DNA of 64,000 nt from Pseudomonas sp. RC10 (GCF_038397775.1 NZ_CP151650.1:5971001-6035000), one strand, 5' to 3'; shown: positions 28,198-37,813, counted from the stretch's first letter. Notes: generated from the sequence alone by a model not told the origin. Program-made: numbers and translations.

Positions 28198-28767
28198 ATG
28201 TCTATCGCCGACGCACTTTTCACCACGACTCAGCAACGGTTACTTAGCCTTCTTTACGGCCATCCTGAAAAAAGCTTTTACACCAATGAAATCAGGCGTT
28301 GGGCAAAAGTGGGAACGGGCAGCATGACGCGAGAGCTCGAGCGACTCCGCTCCGCAGGGATACTGACTGCCACCCGTCTAGGCAATCAAATTCATTATCA
28401 AGCCAACGCTGAATGCACTGTCTATCAGGAGCTGATCGCCATCGTGCGCAAGACCTTTGGCATTGCGGATCACCTCAGGCTGGAACTGTCGCCTCTCGCC
28501 GATCGTATCCAGAGGGCTTTCATTTATGGGTCTATCGCCAAAGGAAGCGCGAACACATCGAGTGACATTGACCTCATGCTGATTGGCGACGGAATCAGCT
28601 ACAGCGATGTGATGGAGCGTATGATCCCGCTCGAAGAGTTGCTGGGCAGAACGATCAATCCAACGCTGTACACACCTGCTGATTGGCAGGCCAAACTCGA
28701 CGCTGGCAACAGCTTTGTAGTGCGGGTATCACAGCAGGAAAAAATCGACATCATTGGAAGTGGCTAG
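28198..28767 (+). CDS. Winged-helix / MNT nucleotidyltransferase fusion, putative antitoxin or regulator
   Basis: A 189-residue protein. Residues 1-75 look like an ArsR-type winged helix (TQQRLLSLLYGHPEKSFYTN, then VGTGSMTRELERLRSAGIL, then an ATRLGNQIHYQAN wing). Residues 100-189 form a minimal nucleotidyltransferase with the GS motif at 111-112 (YGSIAKGSANTSSDIDLML) and metal-binding D123 and D125. MNT proteins paired with HEPN partners can act as antitoxins that AMPylate the HEPN toxin (MntA/HepT type). Here the added winged helix suggests it also binds the operator just upstream. It is probably one operon with the next gene and is foreign to the conserved pilR-thiO junction. Confidence 0.82.
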   Translation: MSIADALFTTTQQRLLSLLYGHPEKSFYTNEIRRWAKVGTGSMTRELERLRSAGILTATRLGNQIHYQANAECTVYQELIAIVRKTFGIADHLRLELSPLADRIQRAFIYGSIAKGSANTSSDIDLMLIGDGISYSDVMERMIPLEELLGRTINPTLYTPADWQAKLDAGNSFVVRVSQQEKIDIIGSG

Positions 28768-28785
28768 AAGAGAGGATCCCACGGA

Positions 28786-29208
28786 ATGGGCAGTCTTGAG
28801 AGTTTGGAAAATCTCGTACGCACCGGCGGGTTAAAACCTGAACCCGCTGACCGGGCCGAATGCATCGGTTTGATTCGTTCCGCATTGGACCGGCTTCAGG
28901 ACGCGCACAATTCGACGCTTTCATACGCCAGCCGTTTCGACCTTGCCTATAACTCTGCACACGCGCTGGCGCTTGCAGCCTTACGTCTGAAAGGCTATCG
29001 ATCAGACCGCCGCTATCTGGTGTTTCAGTGCCTCCCCCACACGATCAATCTGGACAAGGTGCAAGTTCGCCTCTTTGCGCTCTGTCACGAGCGCAGAAAT
29101 CTCGCCGAATACGAAGGCTACATGGATATCGACGAAGCATTACTTGAGGAACTGCTAACAAGCACCGAGAGGCTTCGTCAGTTGGTTGAGAATGAGATGA
29201 AAGTCTAA
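28786..29208 (+). CDS. HEPN-like partner protein of the MNT gene, 140 aa
   Basis: An all-helical small protein 18 bases downstream of the MNT gene with AGAGGA before its ATG. Its size, helix pattern (RSALDRLQDAHNSTLSYASR, FDLAYNSAHALALAALRL) and position fit the HEPN family. However, the classical ribonuclease motif R-X4-6-H is not present: the expected place reads CHERRNLAEYEGY, with RN-x2-EY at 104-109 and no His. It may be a non-nucleolytic HEPN-like subunit or a variant site. The HEPN assignment is therefore by context and overall pattern rather than by an intact motif. Confidence 0.68.
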   Translation: MGSLESLENLVRTGGLKPEPADRAECIGLIRSALDRLQDAHNSTLSYASRFDLAYNSAHALALAALRLKGYRSDRRYLVFQCLPHTINLDKVQVRLFALCHERRNLAEYEGYMDIDEALLEELLTSTERLRQLVENEMKV

Positions 29209-30308
29209 GCCTTTAATCTTCCCTCAGGCGCATATGGCGCAGGATCAATGATCGGCGCATTGCCCGTCAGCAAGTCGGCCAGCAATTGACACGATGCAGG
29301 CGCCAGCACCAGGCCGTTGCGAAAATGCCCGCAGTTCAGCCACAGCCCTTCATGGTTCGGCACTCGCCCAATGAACGGAATGCCCTCAGGCGAGCCCGGT
29401 CGCAGGCCCGCCCAATGCCCCACTACTTCAGCGTCGGCCAAAGCCGGGATCAACTCCACCGCCGAGGCTTTCAGACTTTCGAGCGCGGTGTTGGTCGGCG
29501 TCTTGTCATAGCCCTCGTATTCCAGCGTGCTGCCGATCAGGATGTGCCCGTCGCGACGAGGGATCGCGTAGCGGCCTTTGGCGAGGATCATGCTCGGCAG
29601 AAAATCCGCGTCGCATTTGTACAAAATCATCTGGCCCTTCACAGGTTCAACAGGCAGCTCCAGATCGAGTTTGCCCAGTAGATCGCCGCTCCAGGCGCCT
29701 GCCGCCAGAACCACGCTATCACCCAGGATATCGCCTGCAGAGGTGCTCACGCCGATGATCCGGTCGGCATCGCGCACGAAATCGCTGACTTCGCATTGCT
29801 CATGGATCGTCACGTTAGGCAGGGCCTGCAAAGCGGCTTTGAGCGACTTCACCAGCCGAGGATTGCGCACGTTGGCGATGTCGGCCATGTGAATGGCCCG
29901 TGAGTATCCACCGCCCATCACCGGCACCGCATCGTAGACCGCCGAGATGTCCACCGGGCGCAGAGGCCGGTTCAAGCGTTGCGCCCACTCAAGCGCTTGT
30001 GGCTCATCGTCCAGATCCAACCAGTACAGGCCGGTCATGTGGACTTCCGGGTCGATGCCGGTGGCCGCCAACAGGCGCTCTGCCAGACGTGGATAAAAAT
30101 CCTGAGACCAATGCGCCAGCGCCGTCACTGCCGGACTGTAGCGCCAGGGATAAAGCGGCGAAACGATGCCGCCACCCGCCCACGAAGACTCCTGCCCAAC
30201 CCCAGCCCGCTCCAGCACCACGACGCTTTGCGCCTTGGCGGCGAGATTGAAGGCAGTCAATAGACCAATGACACCGCCACCGACGATTACCACGTGTTGC
30301 CCGGACAT
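29205..30308 (-). CDS. thiO: Glycine oxidase ThiO (FAD-dependent)
   Basis: Oxidises glycine to the imine used in thiazole synthesis for thiamine. The start ATG at 30308 (MSGQHVVIVGGGVIGLLTA) places the FAD-binding GxGxxG at residues 10-15; a longer open frame upstream lacks support. Also visible are ESSWAGGGIVSPLYPWRY and the C-terminal GLRPGSPEGIPFIGRVPNHEGLWLNCG region, split in sheets, typical of D-amino-acid-oxidase-like proteins. At 367 aa it is normal. It overlaps the end of the HEPN-like gene by four bases, tail to tail. Confidence 0.93.
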   Translation of the reverse strand: MSGQHVVIVGGGVIGLLTAFNLAAKAQSVVVLERAGVGQESSWAGGGIVSPLYPWRYSPAVTALAHWSQDFYPRLAERLLAATGIDPEVHMTGLYWLDLDDEPQALEWAQRLNRPLRPVDISAVYDAVPVMGGGYSRAIHMADIANVRNPRLVKSLKAALQALPNVTIHEQCEVSDFVRDADRIIGVSTSAGDILGDSVVLAAGAWSGDLLGKLDLELPVEPVKGQMILYKCDADFLPSMILAKGRYAIPRRDGHILIGSTLEYEGYDKTPTNTALESLKASAVELIPALADAEVVGHWAGLRPGSPEGIPFIGRVPNHEGLWLNCGHFRNGLVLAPASCQLLADLLTGNAPIIDPAPYAPEGRLKA

Positions 30309-30498
30309 GCAGAACCCGATCATCAAGAGAAAATAAACGCCGATCTCCGCCTGCCGCGATGCAGACAAACCGACTCCACAAAGGCTCGAAAACACCACCG
30401 TGCCACTGGTCCGCCGAATATCTCCGACCATCCACTACATAGCGACTTCGAACCTGAGTAGTATCACCATATTTCAAACGAAAAATGGAATTTCCTCG

Positions 30499-31035
30499 AT
30501 GGATTTCAGCTCTGGCATTACGCGCCCGAATTCGCGTCGCAGCTGGCAAGATCCTCTTGGGGGCAAGAGCGGCGGGTTTACCTTGATCGAATTGATGGTG
30601 GTCGTTGTGATCATGGGGATATTTGCGGCGATTGCGATGCCGAGTTTTTCGGGGTTGCTGCATCGGATGAATGTCAGAGCGGCCGCAGATGAGTTCTATG
30701 ACCTGATGCAATACGCGCGGGCCGAGGCAGTGACCCGCGGTACGACGGTGAACATTAGCGCTGCGGTCAATACGACCAACATTATCGTAAAACTGGGGCC
30801 TGGTACGGGATCGGGCTCGGTACTGAGACAGATCGGTGCCAGTGGTTTACAAGCCGGTGTCTCCATCAACTCCGGAACGACCAGCGTCGACTTTTCGTCC
30901 ACCGGCACTGCCTCGACAGCCGCCTGTTTCCAGGTTCTTTATCCGACCGATACCTCGGTTGCTTCTCAGTACGTTGCGTTACAAACCAGCGGCCGCATTA
31001 CCGCTCCTTCCACCACCAAGCCGAGTGGCTGCTGA
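30499..31035 (+). CDS. Minor pilin FimT/FimU (GspH type), first cluster
   Basis: A type IV pilus minor pilin of the GspH/FimT fold. The prepilin leader ends in GKSGG before FTLIELMVVVVIMG, so PilD would cut before the Phe and E+5 is present. The leader from ATG 30499 is unusually long (about 27 residues). The C-terminal globular part has two Cys (TAACFQVLYP and PSGC at the end). At 178 aa it is the first gene of the rightward cluster; the next ATG overlaps its stop (TGATG). Confidence 0.9.
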   Translation: MDFSSGITRPNSRRSWQDPLGGKSGGFTLIELMVVVVIMGIFAAIAMPSFSGLLHRMNVRAAADEFYDLMQYARAEAVTRGTTVNISAAVNTTNIIVKLGPGTGSGSVLRQIGASGLQAGVSINSGTTSVDFSSTGTASTAACFQVLYPTDTSVASQYVALQTSGRITAPSTTKPSGC

Positions 31036-31583
31036 TGAGCTTGTCTGCGCGTCGCCTCAGCGCTGGCTTCAGCATGATCGAAGTGCTGGTGAGCTTGCTC
31101 ATCACAGCCATCGGCGTTCTCGGCATGGTCGCTTTGCAAAGCAAGGCGATTCCTTATACCCAGGACTCGGTGCAGCGTAATACGGCAATGATGCTGGCCG
31201 ATGATCTGCTCGACATCATTCGCACGGCTGGCAGCTGTACCACGGCCAATGGCTGCATCACGCCGCCGGGATCGGATTTCCCGTCCCCTCCGGACAGCTG
31301 TAATCCGACCCCTACAACGCTGTCGGCGCAGATTGGCTGCTGGGCGGCCCAAGCGGGGCGCGCGCTACCGAACGGAAAGGCCCTGCTCAACAGTGCCTTT
31401 TACATCTGCCGAAGTGTCATCCCGGGAGACGTGACAGGCTCCGGTTGCGGCACCAGCAGCGCTACCAATACCGAGGTCGAAATTCAGCTCGCCTGGACGG
31501 TTAAATATGCGGCGGAATGCATGGATCCGAACGTCACTGGCACAAACACCACCTGCACCTACCGCATCAGGACTCGCCTGTAA
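31035..31583 (+). CDS. pilV: Minor pilin PilV, first cluster
   Basis: A type IV pilus minor pilin. The prepilin peptidase site is LSAG before FSMIEVLVSLLITAIGVLG, with E+5. The 182-residue product has several Cys in the globular part (SCTTANGC, DSCNPT, QIGCWA). The start overlaps the fimT stop, and the stop TAATG overlaps pilW. PilV, PilW and PilX bring PilY1 to the pilus tip and prime assembly (family knowledge). Confidence 0.93.
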   Translation: MSLSARRLSAGFSMIEVLVSLLITAIGVLGMVALQSKAIPYTQDSVQRNTAMMLADDLLDIIRTAGSCTTANGCITPPGSDFPSPPDSCNPTPTTLSAQIGCWAAQAGRALPNGKALLNSAFYICRSVIPGDVTGSGCGTSSATNTEVEIQLAWTVKYAAECMDPNVTGTNTTCTYRIRTRL

Positions 31584-32371
31584 TGAATCACCCAGCGACG
31601 CTTGCCGGATTACGACGGCATCAACGAGGACTGTCTTTGATCGAGCTGATGATCGCTATGCTCATCGGCCTGTTTTTGATACTCGGCGTCACTCAGATCT
31701 TCATCAACAACCAGAAAAGCTATTTGTTTCAACAAGGCCAATCGGGCAATCAGGAGAACGCACGGTTCTCGCTCGCCGTGTTGAATCAGGAACTCTCCAA
31801 GGCGGGCTACCGAAGCAAGCCGACCACATCGTTTCCACTTGGCGCGGGTCAAGGGTGCACCTTCCCTGATGGAACATCGGTCATCGCCGTATCGGCGACC
31901 TCGCTGTGCATTCGCTACCAGGCAGCCAACAAGAGCGATGTGAATTGCCAGGGCGCGGCACTGAGCAATGGTGATCAGGACACCATCCTCAATCCTTATC
32001 AGCAAGCCAACCCGATCGTGGTCGAAAAAATCTGGTTCGACGGAGGTACCAACTCGATCAGTTGCACGTCCGGATCGACGACTCAGCAACTGGTCACCGG
32101 CGTGGCGGCAGTGAACTTCGAATACGGCTTCGGACAGAAAGAAAAGAAAGCCGTCACCGGCTATGCCACGAACCCGACCGACACCGTTTTTGCCGTGCGC
32201 TATTCGGTGTTGATGCAAAGCCCGGGTACCGCATCGTTACGCGACTCAGCCACAGCCACATCGAAAGCATTGGCTGAATGGAACGCACGATTCAATACCA
32301 ACCTTGCTGAGGGTAATCAGATCTACCAGCTCGTTCAGGGCACCACCATGTTGAGGAATCAGATGCAATGA
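31583..32371 (+). CDS. pilW: Minor pilin PilW, first cluster
   Basis: A type IV pilus minor pilin of 262 residues. ATG 31583 overlaps the pilV stop by one base. The leader ends in HQRG before LSLIELMIAMLIGLFLILG with E+5. The PilW-specific region NQENARFSLAVLNQELSKAGYR is present. The start at 31517 in the longer open frame is rejected because it would bury the leader. Confidence 0.93.
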   Translation: MNHPATLAGLRRHQRGLSLIELMIAMLIGLFLILGVTQIFINNQKSYLFQQGQSGNQENARFSLAVLNQELSKAGYRSKPTTSFPLGAGQGCTFPDGTSVIAVSATSLCIRYQAANKSDVNCQGAALSNGDQDTILNPYQQANPIVVEKIWFDGGTNSISCTSGSTTQQLVTGVAAVNFEYGFGQKEKKAVTGYATNPTDTVFAVRYSVLMQSPGTASLRDSATATSKALAEWNARFNTNLAEGNQIYQLVQGTTMLRNQMQ

Positions 32372-32928
32372 GCCTCGATATGATGAGCCAATCGATGAGT
32401 CGTCATCGACAGACCGGCGCAACGTTACTGGTCGCAATCATGATGCTGTTGATCATCACGCTGCTGGCCCTGTCGAGCATGCGGGGCGTGTCGCTGGAAT
32501 CACGCATCACCGGCAACCTGAAAAACCAAAAGACCCTGTTCAACGCCGCCGAAGGGGCATTGCGAATAGGCGAGAACAGTGTCAGCTACACCAAAGCGCC
32601 ATCACTGGACAGCGTATGCACGGCCGCTTCTTGCGTGCGCTGGGGGCTTAAAGACCTCACCGCGACCGCTGGCAAAGACACGCCCCCGCGCTTCACGACA
32701 GGTGACCTCAATAACGTGACCAGCGTGACGACTAACTACGCCGTCAAGGTCCAGTGGTACGTAGTGGACCTCGGCAATTTGGTCGGTTCCAGCCAGGGAA
32801 ATGATTTCGCGACTGGCAAAGGCCCGCACCACTATGAAGTCAATGCCTGTGCCTCAACGGTACTGTGCACCAGCGATACGACCACCCCGCGCGTTATCCT
32901 GCGCACTGTCATTGCCCGGTATTACTAA
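32368..32928 (+). CDS. pilX: Minor pilin PilX, first cluster
   Basis: A 186-residue PilX_N family minor pilin. The leader ends in RQTG before ATLLVAIMMLLIITLLALS. As usual for PilX/GspK-like subunits, position +5 is not Glu. The motif SRITGNLKNQKTLFNAAEGA follows the helix. It overlaps pilW by four bases (ATGA) and pilY1 by one, which implies tight translational coupling through the operon. Confidence 0.93.
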   Translation: MSLDMMSQSMSRHRQTGATLLVAIMMLLIITLLALSSMRGVSLESRITGNLKNQKTLFNAAEGALRIGENSVSYTKAPSLDSVCTAASCVRWGLKDLTATAGKDTPPRFTTGDLNNVTSVTTNYAVKVQWYVVDLGNLVGSSQGNDFATGKGPHHYEVNACASTVLCTSDTTTPRVILRTVIARYY

Positions 32929-35900
32929 TGAACAAACGCCAGTACTGGACCGCCTTGCGCACGTCCAAAGCAGTGAAGCTGGTCGCAGCGCTCATGGCCG
33001 CCTGCGCGATGACACACCCTACGGCGCAGGCCGCCGTGAGCCAAGTGCCCGCGCAAGTGCCGTTATTCGTCAATAACTCAGTGCCACCCTTGAATATGTT
33101 GGTGGTTGGCCGGGACCATAAATTGTTCTTCCCGGCCTATAACGACGCTTCCGATCTGGACGGCGATGGCACGATCGATATCCGCTACAAGCCCTCGATC
33201 GATTACCTCGGCTATTTTGACTCGTTCACCTGCTACACCTACTCGAACGGATATTTCACCGCCTCGTCGAACACCACCAAGGCCAGTCTGAAAACCTGCC
33301 CCGGAACATGGAGTGGCGATTACCTCAACTACCTGACCACTTCTCGGGCGGACGCCCTGCGCAAGGTGCTGTACGGCGGCTATCGCAGCACCGATACCGC
33401 CACTCAGACGATTTTGGAGCGCGCTTATATTCCGACGGATGCGCACACGTGGGGCAAGGAATACAACAGCCCGACCATCGACGGGTACAACCTCTCCGAC
33501 TACACGCCTATCGCTAATCCCTCCGGCGGCAACCGCGCGCTGTTCGCTAACAACACTCAAGTATCTGCACCGCTGCTACGGGTAATTCCGAGCATCGCCA
33601 ACGTGCGTATCTTCGGCTGGGTTTCCCGCGAAACCACACAAGGCGGCGTCAGAGCGACTGACACGACCACCACCCCTTTTACCGACGTAACCGTCTCTCC
33701 GACGGATTACAACGTGCGGGTGGAAGTGTGCAAAAAAGATCCGGTCATCCCCCTTGAAAGCAACTGCAAGGTGTACCCCAACGGCAATGCCAAGCCCACC
33801 GGCATCCTTCACGACTATGGTGAAGGCAACCAGATGTACTTCGGATTGATGACCGGCACCTATCAAAACAACCTTCAAGGTGGGGCGATCCGTAAGGCCA
33901 TCAGTAGCTTTGCCAACGAAGTGGATACCTCCACCGGTATTTTCGGCACCCCCAATGCGGCAGGTACTGCCTACACCAAAGGGGGGATCATCAGCACCCT
34001 GGATAACCTGAGAATTTCGAAAGGCGCGTGCACGACGCAGGGCAACTCTATCGACAACGGCACCTGTCAGGACTGGGGCAACCCGTTGGCAGAAATGATG
34101 TTCGAGACCCTGCGCTACTTCAGTGGCGTCAACGGCACTGCACAGGCCACGCCTACCGCCGGCTACCAGTCGGGTGCGAGCGATACATTGCTCGGACTCT
34201 CAGGCCTCAGTACATGGTCCAACCCCTACTCTGCCAACCCGAATCCGGACGCAAACCCGCCGACCTATCCCAGTTGCTCAAAACCCTTCCAGACGCTGTT
34301 CAGCGACATCAGCCCGACGTATGACTCCGATTTACCAGGTAGTGCATACACCACGTCCAATCCGCCGGCCACCACCACGGCGCTGGCGAATTTCAGTGCC
34401 TCGTCGCTGGGCCAGACGATCTGGAACAACGACGTCGGCACTGGCAGTAAAAACATCAACATCGGCCAGACGCCCACCTTGAACGACTTGGCCCCCACTG
34501 CCAAAAGCGCGTCGAGTCTGGGCAATATTCGCGGCTTGCCGGAAGAGCCTGCCAAACAGGGGACGTTCAACGCCGGGGCCGTGGCTTACTTTGGCAACAC
34601 CAATCCTATCAGTTCGGTGGGTAGCCAGAAGGTGCAGACCTTCTCTATCGCGCTGTCTTCGACATTGCCTCGCATTCAAATGCCTGTGGGGACGGGGACT
34701 ATCACGCTGCTGCCTTTCGGCAAGGTCGTGAACACCAACGGCGTGACTGAACAGATCACCGGGTTCTATATCGACTCGCTGTACAACATGCCGGGCCAGC
34801 CTACCAACCCCAACATCAACGGCGGTCGGGCTCAGGCTGTGTTCCGCGTTGTGTTCGACGACAGCGGGCAGGGTGGCGACTATGACATGGACGCCATCGT
34901 GCTCTACACCGTTTCGGTGATTGGCTCGGGCTCGACCGCAACCCTCGATGTGCGTCTTGAAACCCAGTATTCCCAAGCGGGCTATGAGTCCCATATGGGC
35001 TACACGATTTCCGGCACAACGCAGGATGGTATCTATCTGGAAGTGACCGGCGGCGGTAACGGCAACCAGCACTATTCGCTGGATACACCCGGCACCCAGT
35101 TGCCCGGATCATGCGCCACAGGTTGCACGACCTCCGCCACGCTGCTGCCCGGAATGAGGTCAGGTAGCACGGTGGTCAATGGCGCGACATTCAAAACCCG
35201 TAACTTCACGCCGTCGTCCGCGCGCTCGGTTACCAATCTCATGGACCCGCTTTGGTATGCCGCGAAATGGGGTGGATTTGGTGATTCGAGTAACACCTCC
35301 ACAAGCTTGCCAGCGGCTGGGCAATGGGACTCTAACAAGCCTGGAACACCTGACAACTATTTCCTGGTCAGCAGCGCATCGACGCTCAAGGCCCAGTTGC
35401 AGGCGGCGTTCAGTCAGATACTGCAAAAAAACACCTCGGTAGCGCCGCCTGCAGCAGTCCCGCCGCCAAACTCCGCATCCACGTCGACGTCAACGTACAC
35501 CGACAGTTTTAATGTCACGCTTTGGAGTGGCGATCTGACGAAAAGCACCGAAACGTACGACACCACAGGCACCAGCAAAACCGCAACGGTGAACTGGAAC
35601 GCCTCGGAAAAGCTCCCGGCGCCGGATCGCAGGACGATCAAGATCGCCAATGCGGCGGGGAACGGGCTGGTGGACTTCACGTACAGCAACCTTGCCAACC
35701 GCAGCTTTGCGGGGACCAACTGGCAGTACTCCTCATCGAATCAGACAGGTCTTACCTCCGATCAGGTCTCATTTCTGCGAGGCGTGCGCACGCTCGAAGG
35801 TTCCGGGAACTGGCGTCGGCGTCTGACGCCGTTAGGCGATATCGTCAACTCGCAACCGGTGGTCGTGGACTCGGCGACATTTCTCACATCTATGGGCGAC

Positions 35901-37397
35901 TTCCTCAGCGGGGCAACGAAGTACGCAGCGTTCCAGACCAAGGCCAGCGGACGCCGCTCGCAGGTTTACGTTGGCGCCAACGACGGCATGCTGCATGGCT
36001 TCAATACCTCGACGGGCGCGGAGACATTCGCGTTCATTCCGTCTGCGGTCGTCTCAGGTTTGAGCGTTCTGACGAACAAGACTTACAACACCGACTCTTC
36101 CTTGCACCGTTTCTACGTTGACGGTACGCCGATCGTTTCCGACGTGTATTTCAGCAGCGACAACGAATGGCATACGGTACTGGTGGGCACATTGGGCGGC
36201 GGAGGCAAGGAAGTGTTTGCGCTGGATGTGACCGATCCCGACAACGTCAAACTGTTGTGGGAATTCACGTCACAGACCGACACAGATCTGGGCTACACCT
36301 ATTCCACGCCCTATATTTCCAAACTGCACACCGGTGACTGGGGCGTCATTTTCGGCAGCGGCTACAACGGCAACAACGGCAATGCCAGCCTGTTCATCCT
36401 TAACGCCGAAACAGGTGCAAGCATTGCCAAGCTGACCACGCCGGCCAGCAACCCCAAAGTGGATAACGGGTTGTCCAGCCCGGTCATCCTGGATGCCAAC
36501 TCCGATGGCATCGCCGACTATGCTTATGCCGGCGACTTGCTGGGCAACCTGTGGCGCTTTGACTTGATCAAACCTGGCTCGTTGACCGATCCCGCCGTGG
36601 CAAGCAATTACAAAGTCTCTTTCGCAAGTAAACCTTTATTCACCGCATCGGCACCGACTGCAGGGGCCGCGGCGCAGTCGATCACGGCGCCTCCCGTGGT
36701 GTGGCCGCACCCATCAGGGACCGGTACGCTGATCATTTTCGGCACGGGACGCTACTTCACTTCGGCGGACAAGACGAGTACCGATCTCCAGTCCCTTTAC
36801 GGTATATGGGACCCTCTGACGGCAGGACAAACGGCAACTGCGCCTGCAGGGACCACTGCACAAGCCGCTTTGAGTCGCAGCAATCTGCAGGCACAAACGA
36901 TGTCCACAGCCAATGGTTCGATTGGAAGCGTCACTGGACTCAGGACGGTTTCCACCAATGGTGTCGACTGGTCCACCAAATACGGCTGGTACCTGGATCT
37001 GAGGAGCGGAACCACGGCGACCGGTGAACGAATGGTCGACTTGCTCGATATTCAGGGAAGCGTCCTGTTCGTCGCCACCCGTACGCCCATTACCGGCGTG
37101 TGCGATGCGGGGGTCCAAGGCAAACGTCTGGGACTTGATCCGAACACCGGGGGAGCAACGGCATTTTCAATCTTTGACTTTTCCCGCAATGGCATCATTG
37201 GCGTCGAAGACACGCTGTCGGGCGCCATCATCAGTGGGTTTGATTCGGCCGCCGGTGGCTTTGCGGTCGTTGCAGGTAACGGACCTTCAGGATTGTCGAC
37301 CGTCTATAACGGCGATGGACTCAACAGTGCCATGCTTGCGTTTACCGGCTTTCAGTACAGTGGTCGTCAATCCTGGCGCGTGATCCCATCACCTTGA
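32928..37397 (+). CDS. pilY1: Pilus tip adhesin and biogenesis factor PilY1
   Basis: A 1,489-residue exported protein, longer than the roughly 1,160 residues I recall for P. aeruginosa PilY1. ATG 32928 overlaps the pilX stop; the signal peptide ends near PTAQA. A dockerin-like calcium loop DLDGDGTID is at 76-84. I saw no VWA MIDAS (DxSxS). The C-terminal half is the PilC/PilY beta-propeller (VYVGANDGMLHGFN, FALDVTDPDNVKLLWEF), with the calcium loop DANSDGIAD at 1189-1197 just before YAGDLLGNLWRFDL. In homologues that site controls pilus retraction. It is the only pilY1 in the window, although two minor pilin sets are present. Confidence 0.95.
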   Translation: MNKRQYWTALRTSKAVKLVAALMAACAMTHPTAQAAVSQVPAQVPLFVNNSVPPLNMLVVGRDHKLFFPAYNDASDLDGDGTIDIRYKPSIDYLGYFDSFTCYTYSNGYFTASSNTTKASLKTCPGTWSGDYLNYLTTSRADALRKVLYGGYRSTDTATQTILERAYIPTDAHTWGKEYNSPTIDGYNLSDYTPIANPSGGNRALFANNTQVSAPLLRVIPSIANVRIFGWVSRETTQGGVRATDTTTTPFTDVTVSPTDYNVRVEVCKKDPVIPLESNCKVYPNGNAKPTGILHDYGEGNQMYFGLMTGTYQNNLQGGAIRKAISSFANEVDTSTGIFGTPNAAGTAYTKGGIISTLDNLRISKGACTTQGNSIDNGTCQDWGNPLAEMMFETLRYFSGVNGTAQATPTAGYQSGASDTLLGLSGLSTWSNPYSANPNPDANPPTYPSCSKPFQTLFSDISPTYDSDLPGSAYTTSNPPATTTALANFSASSLGQTIWNNDVGTGSKNINIGQTPTLNDLAPTAKSASSLGNIRGLPEEPAKQGTFNAGAVAYFGNTNPISSVGSQKVQTFSIALSSTLPRIQMPVGTGTITLLPFGKVVNTNGVTEQITGFYIDSLYNMPGQPTNPNINGGRAQAVFRVVFDDSGQGGDYDMDAIVLYTVSVIGSGSTATLDVRLETQYSQAGYESHMGYTISGTTQDGIYLEVTGGGNGNQHYSLDTPGTQLPGSCATGCTTSATLLPGMRSGSTVVNGATFKTRNFTPSSARSVTNLMDPLWYAAKWGGFGDSSNTSTSLPAAGQWDSNKPGTPDNYFLVSSASTLKAQLQAAFSQILQKNTSVAPPAAVPPPNSASTSTSTYTDSFNVTLWSGDLTKSTETYDTTGTSKTATVNWNASEKLPAPDRRTIKIANAAGNGLVDFTYSNLANRSFAGTNWQYSSSNQTGLTSDQVSFLRGVRTLEGSGNWRRRLTPLGDIVNSQPVVVDSATFLTSMGDFLSGATKYAAFQTKASGRRSQVYVGANDGMLHGFNTSTGAETFAFIPSAVVSGLSVLTNKTYNTDSSLHRFYVDGTPIVSDVYFSSDNEWHTVLVGTLGGGGKEVFALDVTDPDNVKLLWEFTSQTDTDLGYTYSTPYISKLHTGDWGVIFGSGYNGNNGNASLFILNAETGASIAKLTTPASNPKVDNGLSSPVILDANSDGIADYAYAGDLLGNLWRFDLIKPGSLTDPAVASNYKVSFASKPLFTASAPTAGAAAQSITAPPVVWPHPSGTGTLIIFGTGRYFTSADKTSTDLQSLYGIWDPLTAGQTATAPAGTTAQAALSRSNLQAQTMSTANGSIGSVTGLRTVSTNGVDWSTKYGWYLDLRSGTTATGERMVDLLDIQGSVLFVATRTPITGVCDAGVQGKRLGLDPNTGGATAFSIFDFSRNGIIGVEDTLSGAIISGFDSAAGGFAVVAGNGPSGLSTVYNGDGLNSAMLAFTGFQYSGRQSWRVIPSP

Positions 37398-37409
37398 GCA
37401 ACGTTGAAA

Positions 37410-37811
37410 ATGACTATCAGACTTTCCAAAGAACGCGGTTTTACCCTTATTGAGCTGATGATTACGGTGGCGATCGTTGCGATTCTGGCAGCGATTGCCT
37501 ATCCGTCGTATACCAACTATGTGAAACGGGGATACCGGTCAGAAGGGACAGCATTGCTAAGCGAAGCTACAGCACGCATCGAGCGTTATTACGCGCAGAA
37601 CAATAGCTATGACATAGGCGCGGATATCAGCAAAATCGGCCTCACGGCGGCATCAGCTACCGGTAAATACAGCCTTTCGGTCGTTAGCACGCCGACCTCA
37701 TACACGTTTTCCGTTGCACCGCAGGGGACCCAACAGACCGATAGCTGCGGGACCTTGACGATCAATCAGGCGGGAACCAAAACCCCAACCACCGCTGAAT
37801 GCTGGAAATAA
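37410..37811 (+). CDS. pilE: Type IV pilin-like minor pilin PilE, first cluster
   Basis: A small pilin of 133 residues from ATG 37410; an in-frame TTG at 37404 would add two. The leader SKERG precedes FTLIELMITVAIVAILAAIAYPSYTNYV, which is the full pilin N-terminal helix with E+5. The C-terminal disulfide loop is TDSCGTLTINQ...AECWK. It ends the first cluster. Only two bases separate its stop from the stop of the opposing pilin gene at 37814. Confidence 0.92.
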   Translation: MTIRLSKERGFTLIELMITVAIVAILAAIAYPSYTNYVKRGYRSEGTALLSEATARIERYYAQNNSYDIGADISKIGLTAASATGKYSLSVVSTPTSYTFSVAPQGTQQTDSCGTLTINQAGTKTPTTAECWK

Positions 37812-37813
37812 CA

